DNA from: Chitinophagaceae bacterium | GTDB taxonomy: Bacteria > Bacteroidota > Bacteroidia > Chitinophagales > Chitinophagaceae | Assembly: GCA_019454915.1 (NCBI GenBank) | Contig: JACFNM010000080.1 | Coordinates: 1 to 14,211 of the forward strand | Direction of reading: 5' to 3' | DNA length: 14,211 nt | In this document: piece after piece, positions 7,739 to 14,211 of the stretch | Layout: the number at the start of each line of letters is the position of its first letter | Numbering within the stretch: position 1 is the stretch's first letter | Notes under the pieces: generated by a model | What the model saw: the letters and a program-made list of their open reading frames with translations, nothing else | Told to the model about the DNA's origin: nothing | The model's database searches: none | Program-made: the position numbers and the translations under genes

Positions 7739-8788
7739 ATGGCAAAATTAAATTTCGGCGGTGTGGAAGAAAATGTAGTAACTCGTGAAGAGTTCCCACT
7801 AAGTAAAGCCCAGGAAATACTAAAAAATGAAACGGTGGCGGTCATCGGTTATGGCGTTCAGGGACCCGGACAGGCGTTGAATCAGCGCGACAACGGGATC
7901 AACGTGATTGTTGGCCAGCGTAAGAATTCAAAAACATGGGATAAGGCTGTCAGGGACGGATTTGTGCCGGGTGAAACCCTGTTTGAAATAGAGGAAGCAC
8001 TGAAAAGAGGAACTATTATTTGTTATCTGCTGAGTGATGCCGCCCAGATTGAATTGTGGCCTACCGTGAAGAAGCACCTTACAGCGGGTAAAGCCCTGTA
8101 TTTTTCCCACGGATTTGGTATCACGTTTAACGAGCAAACCGGGATCATCCCTCCCAAAGATGTTGACGTGTTCTTAGTGGCGCCGAAGGGTTCAGGCACC
8201 TCTCTTCGCCGCATGTTCCTCCAGGGACGCGGGTTAAACAGTAGTTATGCCATCTACCAGGATGCTACTGGAAAGGCAAAGGACCGGGTGATTGCCCTGG
8301 GAATTGCTGTAGGAAGCGGCTATTTATTTGAAACCGATTTCAAAAGAGAAGTATATAGTGATTTGACCGGGGAAAGAGGTACTTTGATGGGAGCTATCCA
8401 GGGTATCTTTGCCGCGCAATACCAGGTATTGCGGGATCACGGTCATACGCCCTCTGAAGCATTCAACGAAACAGTGGAAGAACTTACGCAGTCTTTAATG
8501 CCGTTAGTAGCAGAAAACGGAATGGATTGGATGTATGCTAATTGTTCTACTACTGCACAGCGTGGTGCTTTAGACTGGTGGAAAAGATTCCGGGATGCTA
8601 CAGCCCCCGTGTTTAAGGAATTATATGAAAGCGTGGCAGCGGGTAAAGAATCACAGCGTTCTATTGATAGCAACAGTAAACCGGACTATCGCGAAAAACT
8701 GGAGGATGAATTGAAGGAATTACGCGAGAGCGAATTATGGCAGGCGGGTAAGACAGTAAGAAGTCTACGGCCTGAAAACCAAAAGTAA
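7739..8788 (+). CDS. ilvC: Ketol-acid reductoisomerase, fungal Ilv5-like
   Basis: IlvC isomerises and reduces acetolactate or acetohydroxybutyrate to the dihydroxy acids used by IlvD, with NADPH and Mg. The Rossmann loop is IGYGVQG (36-42). The cofactor-specificity loop GQRKNSKTW (59-67) has basic and Ser residues suited to NADPH. Catalytic residues can be placed at H124 (SHGFG), K150 (APKGSG), D208 and E212 (EVYSDLTGERG), E248 and S270 (NCSTTAQRG). At 349 residues it is a single-knot enzyme, unlike the roughly 490-residue E. coli protein. The C-terminal half, with SPSEAFNETVEE-like, CSTTAQRGALDW, PDYREKLE and VRSLRPENQ segments, strongly recalls yeast mitochondrial Ilv5 as I remember it. It starts 65 bp after ilvN and ends 18 bp before ilvA. 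Confidence 0.96.
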   Translation: MAKLNFGGVEENVVTREEFPLSKAQEILKNETVAVIGYGVQGPGQALNQRDNGINVIVGQRKNSKTWDKAVRDGFVPGETLFEIEEALKRGTIICYLLSDAAQIELWPTVKKHLTAGKALYFSHGFGITFNEQTGIIPPKDVDVFLVAPKGSGTSLRRMFLQGRGLNSSYAIYQDATGKAKDRVIALGIAVGSGYLFETDFKREVYSDLTGERGTLMGAIQGIFAAQYQVLRDHGHTPSEAFNETVEELTQSLMPLVAENGMDWMYANCSTTAQRGALDWWKRFRDATAPVFKELYESVAAGKESQRSIDSNSKPDYREKLEDELKELRESELWQAGKTVRSLRPENQK

Positions 8789-8806
8789 ATTTAAACGCAT
8801 AGAGCA

Positions 8807-10111
8807 ATGAGTACGGAGGATTTGGCAGATGATTTAGACAAAAATGCTCAAATTGACGGAAGCCTTCCTGAATGGTCAGGAAGGCTTTTTTTTGAGAAGG
8901 CAGCAAGCCGGCTTAAGGGTACCGTTAAGCGGACGCCCCTGATGCTGAATAATAATTTGTCGGGAAAATATGGTTGTGATGTGTACCTGAAAAGAGAAGA
9001 CCTGCAGGTCGTGCGATCTTACAAACTACGGGGCGCCTATAATATGATCAGTACCCTGGAGAAAGAGCAGCAGTTGCGGGGCGTGGTTTGTGCCAGCGCC
9101 GGCAATCACGCACAAGGATTTGCATTTAGTTGCAGGAAGTTGAACATCAGGGGAGTAGTCTTTATGCCCGTGATTACACCGCGGCAAAAAATCAGCCAAA
9201 CGAAAATGTTTGGTGGAGAAAATATAGAAATTAAGTTAGCCGGTGATACGTATGACGATTGCGCGGCGGCTGCCAAGTCTTATACAGATTCGCATAATAT
9301 GGTTTTTATTCCCGCTTTTGACGATTATGCGATTATTGAGGGACAGGGCACAGTAGGTGTAGAGATATTGGAAGACCAGCCGGAAATAGACTTTGTTTTT
9401 ATCCCCATAGGCGGGGGTGGACTGGCGGCGGGAGTGGGAACTTATTTCAAATCGGCAAGTCCGCAGACAAAGATAATAGGAGTGGAACCGGCGGGAGCGG
9501 CTTCCATGCAATTGGCTTTTGACACCGGTCATCCCATGACCCTTGACCGAATTGACAGCTTTGTGGACGGCGCTGCGGTTAAAAGAGTGGGGGATATCAG
9601 TTATAAAATTTGTAAAGACGTTTTGGATGATTTATTGTCGGTGCCCGAAGGGAAAGTGTGTACCACTATCCTTAAGCTGTATAATGAGGATGCCATTGTT
9701 GTAGAGCCTGCCGGTGCGTTGTCCATTACGGCACTGGATGATTATGCCGATAAAATCAGGGGTAAAAAAGTGGCCTGCATCGTGAGTGGTAGTAATAATG
9801 ATATAGACCGTCTCCCCGAAATTAAGGAGCGTTCGCTTCAGTATGAAGGACTAAAACATTACTTTCTCATCAGCTTTGCCCAGCGTCCGGGGGCACTGAA
9901 AGAGTTTGTGAATCATGTACTTAGTCCCACGGATGACATTACCCGTTTTGAATACATCCAGAAGACCAATAAGGAGGCCGGGCCTGCCCTGGTGGGCATT
10001 GAACTGCATGATAAGAATGATTACGCTTATCTCATCCGTCGGATGAAAGACTATCAGATTGACTATTTCGAAATCAATAAGGACGACAAGCTGTTTGGGT
10101 ACCTCGTGTAA
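8807..10111 (+). CDS. ilvA: Threonine dehydratase (threonine ammonia-lyase), short form
   Basis: IlvA deaminates threonine to 2-oxobutyrate with PLP, the entry to isoleucine synthesis. The PLP lysine is K73 in SYKLRGAYN. SAGNHAQG (97-104) binds the substrate carboxylate, and the Gly loop GGGGLAAG (202-209) binds the cofactor phosphate. Residues from about 350 to the end (LKHYFLISFAQRPGALKEFV) form a single ACT-like domain, as in the roughly 410-residue short IlvA class; E. coli has two such domains. At 434 residues it has about 28 extra at the N-terminus before FFEKAASRLKGTVKRTPL. No in-frame start lies between this leader and the core (the next ATG is M46, inside the core), so ATG 8807 stands. 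The leader DNA contains a terminator-like hairpin at 8860-8893. Isoleucine inhibition is likely but inferred. Confidence 0.95.
   Translation: MSTEDLADDLDKNAQIDGSLPEWSGRLFFEKAASRLKGTVKRTPLMLNNNLSGKYGCDVYLKREDLQVVRSYKLRGAYNMISTLEKEQQLRGVVCASAGNHAQGFAFSCRKLNIRGVVFMPVITPRQKISQTKMFGGENIEIKLAGDTYDDCAAAAKSYTDSHNMVFIPAFDDYAIIEGQGTVGVEILEDQPEIDFVFIPIGGGGLAAGVGTYFKSASPQTKIIGVEPAGAASMQLAFDTGHPMTLDRIDSFVDGAAVKRVGDISYKICKDVLDDLLSVPEGKVCTTILKLYNEDAIVVEPAGALSITALDDYADKIRGKKVACIVSGSNNDIDRLPEIKERSLQYEGLKHYFLISFAQRPGALKEFVNHVLSPTDDITRFEYIQKTNKEAGPALVGIELHDKNDYAYLIRRMKDYQIDYFEINKDDKLFGYLV
8860..8893 (+). terminator. Intrinsic-terminator-like hairpin inside the ilvA 5' coding region
   Basis: AAGCCTTCCTGA (8860-8871) and TCAGGAAGGCTT (8876-8887) form a perfect 12-bp stem with an ATGG loop. 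Eight consecutive T (8886-8893) follow, the first two belonging to the stem. Two G-U pairs could extend the base. This is the form of a rho-independent terminator for + strand transcription; there is no matching A tract to make it work in the other direction. It lies 54 bases into ilvA, in codons 18-29, all upstream of the conserved enzyme core. Either it ends part of the ilvC transcripts, or it is an attenuator relieved by ribosomes translating ilvA. Structure is seen; activity is inferred. Confidence 0.6.
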
Positions 10112-10256
10112 ATCAATTGTTAACGGAGTGAGATTTTTTTAAAAAAATATAATATTTTTGCCTTCTCTTTAGTACTTTTATACCGATTCCTGCCATATAG
10201 TTAGAGAATATTTAAGTATTTTCATTTTATTTAAATAATATTAATATTACCGGTCT
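10112..10256. other. A/T-rich ilvA-gltB spacer
   Basis: This 145-bp gap is the longest in the window and clearly more A/T-rich than the genes. It contains the 16-bp T7A7 palindrome and TAnnTTTG element, and a second perfect palindrome, TAATATTAATATTA at 10236-10249, seven bases before the gltB ATG. No GC-rich stem followed by T occurs, so no intrinsic terminator for the upstream operon is visible. No ORF with an ATG of meaningful length was found here. Confidence 0.5.
10133..10160 (+). promoter_or_regulatory. Candidate gltB promoter with A/T palindrome
   Basis: TATTTTTG at 10153-10160 matches the Bacteroidota -7 consensus TAnnTTTG. Just upstream, 10133-10148 is a perfect 16-bp palindrome (a run of seven T then seven A, flanked by A and T), which could act as a bent or UP-like element. 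No TTTG-type -33 box is found at the usual distance, so the promoter is incomplete by consensus. The site lies 97 bases before the gltB ATG, allowing a leader of about 90 bases. Confidence 0.3.
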
Positions 10257-13200
10257 ATGAGTAAAACGGGTTTGTATAGAACGGAATTTGAGCGCGATGC
10301 CTGTGGTGTAGGTTTTGTAGCCAATATCAAAGGCAATAAGTCCCACCAGATAGTTTTAGATGCGCTCACGCTTTTAGAAAATATGGAACATAGGGGAGCG
10401 TGCGGCTGTGAGGCCAATACCGGGGATGGTGCGGGTATTATGATCCAGGTTCCCCATGAGTTCTTTTTTACGGAGTGCGTTAAACTGGGCATTCAGCTAC
10501 CTCCGTTTGAACGTTATGGAGTGGGTGTTATTTTCTTTCCCGACGAAATCAGGCTCCGCGAGGAATGCCGTGATATCTTTTCGAGAGCGGCTGAGAAACT
10601 CGGACTGAAGATACTCACATATCGTAAAGTTCCGGTCAATACATCGGGCATCGGTTCAACGGCGCTGTCGGTAGAACCAGTTATGGAACAGGTTTTTATC
10701 GCCTGTCCGGAAGAGATTCAAAACCCGGAAGATTTTGAGCGTAAATTATTCATCTTAAGGAATTATGCAACGCACACCATCCACAATACGGTTAAGAAAG
10801 ACAATATCGGTTTTTATATCGCTTCCCTTTCTTACAAAACGGTTACCTATAAAGGTCAGCTTACCAGTTTGCAGGTGCGCACGTATTTTCCTGACCTGAG
10901 CCATCATGAGGTGGTGAGCGCTTTTGGACTTATTCATTCCCGTTTTGCCACCAACACCTTCCCCTCGTGGAAGCTGGCGCAGCCTTTTCGTTATATCGCC
11001 CATAATGGAGAGATCAACACGCTGCAGGGAAATCTGAATTGGCTGAAGTCCAGTGAACATAGTTTTTATTCTCCTTATTTTACCAGGGAGGAAATGGATA
11101 TGCTGTTGCCCATTGTTTCGCCCGGACAATCTGACTCTGCCTGTCTCGACAATATGATAGAGCTCCTTACTTTGACGGGCCGTTCGCTACCGCACGTGAT
11201 GATGATGCTAATCCCCGAAGCCTGGGATGATAACCCGGGAATGGACCCTGTAAAAAGAGCTTTTTATGAATACCATGCAGCCGTAATGGAGCCCTGGGAT
11301 GGGCCCGCATCCATATCGTTTACGGACGGAAAAATGATTGGCGCTACTTTAGACCGTAACGGACTGCGCCCGTCCCGTTTTTGTGTTACCCACGATGATC
11401 GGGTGATTATGGCATCTGAAACCGGCGCATTACCTGTAGATCCCAAGTTGGTTAAGAACTACGGCAGGTTGCAACCGGGAAAGATGTTTGTGGTGGATAT
11501 GGAACAGGGACGCATCATCAGTGATGACGAATTGAAACAGGGTATCTGCTCGCAAAAGCCCTATGGCGACTGGTTAAATCAATATAAAATCCGGATGGAA
11601 GAACTGGCTCCGCCGAGAGTAACATTTACCCATTTGTCGGAGGAGTCTGTTTTTAAATATCAAAAAGCGTTTGGCTATAGCACGGAAGACATTGAATATT
11701 TGGTGAAGCCTATGGCAATGGAAGGCAAAGAGCCGGTGGGTTCCATGGGGACCGATATACCATTAGCCATACTGTCGGATCAACCGCAGCATCTCAGCAG
11801 TTATTTCAAACAATTATTTGCACAGGTAACCAACCCGCCGATTGATCCCATCCGGGAGCGACTCGTGATGAGTTTGACGTCTTACGTGGGGAATAATGGT
11901 AACCTGCTCGTGGAGGAACCCCGGCATTGTCATGGCGTTGCTTTGAAACATCCCATCCTGACCAGCACGGAACTTGAAAAGTTGCGCAGCATAGACACCG
12001 GTATCTTTCAGGCGAAGACTTTACAATCCTATTTTCGTGCCGATGGTAAACCCGGGTCGCTGAAGGACGGATTAGACAGGTTGTGCCGGTATGCGGTGGA
12101 TGCAGTGGAGGATGGCTTTGAGGTGATTATCCTGTCCGATCGGGCTATAGATTCAGACCACGCGGCCATTCCTTCCCTGTTGGCTGTATCTGCGGTTCAT
12201 CATCACCTCATCCGTAAGGGCTATCGCGGTAAAGTGGGTATTGTGGTGGAAGCAGGTGACGTGTGGGAGGTGCATCATTTTGCCTGCCTTATCGGGTTTG
12301 GCGCCACGGCTATCAATCCCTACCTCGCGCTGGCGACGATCAGAACGATGAAATCTACCGGTAAATGGGAAACGGATCAGGATGGATACACTCTCCGTAA
12401 GAATTATATTAAGGCTATCTGCCAGGGATTGCTGAAGGTGTTTTCAAAAATGGGTATCTCCACCCTGCAGTCGTACCAGGGCGCCCAGATATTTGAAATC
12501 TTAGGTCTGCACCAGGACGTTGTAAAGAAATATTTTACCGGTGCGGTAAGCCGTATAGGTGGAATAGGGTTAGACGAAATAGCACGGGAAGCTTTGGCGA
12601 AACATTTTCTTGCATTCAGTTTAAAGAATATCCCCGTTGACCGGTTGCCGGTTGGTGGCATATATCAGTGGAAGCGGAAAGGAGAGACGCATCTGTTTAA
12701 TCCTACCACTATTCATCTGCTACAGTATTCAACAAGAATGAATGATTATAATATTTTCAAAAAATATAGTAAGGCGGTAAACGAGCAGGGTGAGAAAGCC
12801 TGCACATTACGAAGTCTTTTTCGCTTCAAAAGGAACCGGCCGTCCATACCCATCGAGGAGGTGGAGCCGGCGGAAAATATTTACAGACGATTTGCTACCG
12901 GGGCTATGTCTTTTGGCTCCATATCCTGGGAAGCGCATACCACGCTCGCCATAGCGATGAACCGGCTCGGTGGCAAAAGCAATACCGGCGAGGGAGGAGA
13001 AGATGAGCGCCGCTATGAACCATTGCCTAACGGAGACTCGATGCGCTCGGCTATCAAGCAGGTGGCTTCGGCGCGCTTTGGTGTCACCAGCCAGTATCTT
13101 ACTGAAGCCGACGAGCTGCAGATAAAAATGGCGCAGGGAGCAAAGCCGGGTGAAGGTGGACAATTACCGGGACATAAGGTAGATGAATGGATAGCCAGGG

Positions 13201-14211
13201 TCCGGCATTCCACACCCGGTGTGGGATTGATTTCGCCGCCGCCGCATCATGATATTTATTCAATAGAAGATCTCGCCCAGCTGATATTCGACCTCAAGAA
13301 TGCTAACCGGAGTGCTCGTATTAATGTAAAGTTAGTATCGAAGGCGGGAGTGGGTACTATTGCTGCAGGAGTGGCGAAGGCAAAAGCCGATGTGATTCTT
13401 ATTTCCGGTTTTGATGGCGGTACAGGCGCTTCCCCCGTAAGTTCTATCAAACATGCCGGTCTGCCCTGGGAGTTAGGTTTGGCGGAGACGCATCAAACCC
13501 TGGTGAAAAATCGCCTGAGAAGCAGGGTAGTCCTTCAGTCGGACGGGCAAATGAAAACGGGAAGGGATATTGCTATAGCCACTTTACTGGGTGCGGAAGA
13601 ATGGGGGCTGGCTACCTCGGCGTTGGTAGTTGAAGGCTGTATTATGATGCGCAAGTGTCATTTGAATACCTGCCCCGTGGGGGTGGCAACACAGGATCCG
13701 GAATTGAGAAAGCGGTTTACTGGCGATCCGGATCATGTAGTTAATTTCTTCAAGTTCATCACCCGGGAGCTAAGAGAACTGATGGCTGAACTTGGTTTCA
13801 GGACGGTTAATGAAATGGTGGGCCAGGTGGACTGTCTCGAAAGACGGGAAGGTATCGATCATTGGAAATATAAGAAGGTAGACTTGTCCCCCGTGTTGTA
13901 TAAAGAACCGGCGTCGGATGATGTTGGGATATTTCAGCGTGAACAGCAGGATCACGGACTTGAAGGCGTATTAGACTGGCAATTGCTGGAAAAAGCGAAG
14001 CCGGCATTGCAGGAGAACACGAAGATATATGCCCGGTTTAATATCCGAAATACGGATCGCACCACCGGCACAATACTGTCGAATGAAATCACGAAGCAAT
14101 ACGGAGCTGCCGGATTGCCGGACGACAGCATCCATTTTAAGTTTACCGGAACTGCTGGGCAGAGTTTTGGGGCTTTTAATACCAAAGGAGTAACCTTAGA
14201 ATTGGAAGGAG
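10257..14211 (+). CDS. gltB: Glutamate synthase large subunit, 3' end beyond the window
   Basis: GltB takes the amide nitrogen of glutamine and transfers it to 2-oxoglutarate, giving two glutamates, with electrons from GltD. I read 1,318 uninterrupted codons with no frameshift. C16 in RDACGVGF is the expected catalytic cysteine after removal of a 15-residue propeptide, giving a class II glutaminase domain (about 16-420; HNGEINT 249-255, RNGLRPSR 367-374). A central domain follows (about 450-800), then the FMN barrel with GAMSFGSIS (882-890), NTGEGGED (909-916) and [10 protein letters not shown] (about 1051-1060). The [3Fe-4S] ligands are C1128, C1134 and C1139, spaced as in ferredoxin-like GltB clusters. 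The C-terminal beta-helix has begun (GQSFGAF); roughly 190 residues are missing compared with the usual 1,500. gltD would be expected next, but is outside. Confidence 0.96.
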   Translation, partial: MSKTGLYRTEFERDACGVGFVANIKGNKSHQIVLDALTLLENMEHRGACGCEANTGDGAGIMIQVPHEFFFTECVKLGIQLPPFERYGVGVIFFPDEIRLREECRDIFSRAAEKLGLKILTYRKVPVNTSGIGSTALSVEPVMEQVFIACPEEIQNPEDFERKLFILRNYATHTIHNTVKKDNIGFYIASLSYKTVTYKGQLTSLQVRTYFPDLSHHEVVSAFGLIHSRFATNTFPSWKLAQPFRYIAHNGEINTLQGNLNWLKSSEHSFYSPYFTREEMDMLLPIVSPGQSDSACLDNMIELLTLTGRSLPHVMMMLIPEAWDDNPGMDPVKRAFYEYHAAVMEPWDGPASISFTDGKMIGATLDRNGLRPSRFCVTHDDRVIMASETGALPVDPKLVKNYGRLQPGKMFVVDMEQGRIISDDELKQGICSQKPYGDWLNQYKIRMEELAPPRVTFTHLSEESVFKYQKAFGYSTEDIEYLVKPMAMEGKEPVGSMGTDIPLAILSDQPQHLSSYFKQLFAQVTNPPIDPIRERLVMSLTSYVGNNGNLLVEEPRHCHGVALKHPILTSTELEKLRSIDTGIFQAKTLQSYFRADGKPGSLKDGLDRLCRYAVDAVEDGFEVIILSDRAIDSDHAAIPSLLAVSAVHHHLIRKGYRGKVGIVVEAGDVWEVHHFACLIGFGATAINPYLALATIRTMKSTGKWETDQDGYTLRKNYIKAICQGLLKVFSKMGISTLQSYQGAQIFEILGLHQDVVKKYFTGAVSRIGGIGLDEIAREALAKHFLAFSLKNIPVDRLPVGGIYQWKRKGETHLFNPTTIHLLQYSTRMNDYNIFKKYSKAVNEQGEKACTLRSLFRFKRNRPSIPIEEVEPAENIYRRFATGAMSFGSISWEAHTTLAIAMNRLGGKSNTGEGGEDERRYEPLPNGDSMRSAIKQVASARFGVTSQYLTEADELQIKMAQGAKPGEGGQLPGHKVDEWIARVRHSTPGVGLISPPPHHDIYSIEDLAQLIFDLKNANRSARINVKLVSKAGVGTIAAGVAKAKADVILISGFDGGTGASPVSSIKHAGLPWELGLAETHQTLVKNRLRSRVVLQSDGQMKTGRDIAIATLLGAEEWGLATSALVVEGCIMMRKCHLNTCPVGVATQDPELRKRFTGDPDHVVNFFKFITRELRELMAELGFRTVNEMVGQVDCLERREGIDHWKYKKVDLSPVLYKEPASDDVGIFQREQQDHGLEGVLDWQLLEKAKPALQENTKIYARFNIRNTDRTTGTILSNEITKQYGAAGLPDDSIHFKFTGTAGQSFGAFNTKGVTLELEG

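Noticed and set aside
10257..14211. Suspected frameshift or pseudogene in gltB, because no stop-bounded gene is visible there
   Set aside because: Codon-by-codon reading shows one open frame to the edge with all expected motifs; it is simply cut by the window end.
1..14211. Mobile elements, CRISPR arrays, tRNAs, phage or defence genes
   Set aside because: No transposase-like frames, direct-repeat arrays or tRNA-like cloverleaf sequences were found. All genes are core biosynthesis with even composition.

Overview
The window is a compact, single-strand biosynthetic locus with nine protein genes on the + strand: leuA, leuC, leuD, ilvD, ilvB, ilvN, ilvC, ilvA, then gltB, which runs off the right edge. 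Everything points to ordinary chromosomal DNA of a member of the Bacteroidota, probably a Chitinophagaceae-like or Sphingobacteria-like organism. The support is A/T-rich spacers with almost no Shine-Dalgarno sequences, a TAnnTTTG-type promoter element before gltB, a short LeuA, a short-form IlvA with one C-terminal ACT-like domain, and a ketol-acid reductoisomerase resembling fungal Ilv5. The genus-level guess is inference only.

Layout. Bases 1-122 are a leader with a perfect 9-bp inverted repeat and a possible leader-peptide ORF. Bases 123-3431 carry leuA, leuC and leuD (leucine branch). Bases 3488-8788 carry ilvD, ilvB, ilvN and ilvC (common valine/isoleucine pathway). Bases 8807-10111 carry ilvA (threonine to 2-oxobutyrate, the isoleucine entry). 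After a 145-bp A/T-rich gap, gltB (glutamate synthase large subunit) starts at 10257 and is open to the window end. Spacers between the first eight genes are 18-80 bp, so they look like one transcription unit. No spacer exceeds 300 bp, and I see no tRNA, rRNA, CRISPR array or mobile element.

How the genes cooperate. IlvA makes 2-oxobutyrate. IlvB/IlvN condense pyruvate with pyruvate or 2-oxobutyrate. IlvC and IlvD convert the products to the 2-oxo acids for valine and isoleucine. LeuA draws off 2-oxoisovalerate and LeuC/LeuD isomerise the product. leuB and the transaminase ilvE, both needed to finish, are not here. GltB would help regenerate glutamate, the amino donor for the last step.

The most interesting signal is not a gene. 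A textbook intrinsic-terminator structure (12-bp perfect stem, 4-nt loop, eight T) lies inside the ilvA reading frame at codons 18-29, upstream of the conserved enzyme core. It could be a translation-sensitive attenuator between ilvC and ilvA. Secondary points are two mini-ORFs that bridge gene gaps and end in ATGA overlaps with leuD and ilvN, the lack of a leucine-sensing domain in LeuA, and the leuA leader structures. I found no wholly new protein system here.
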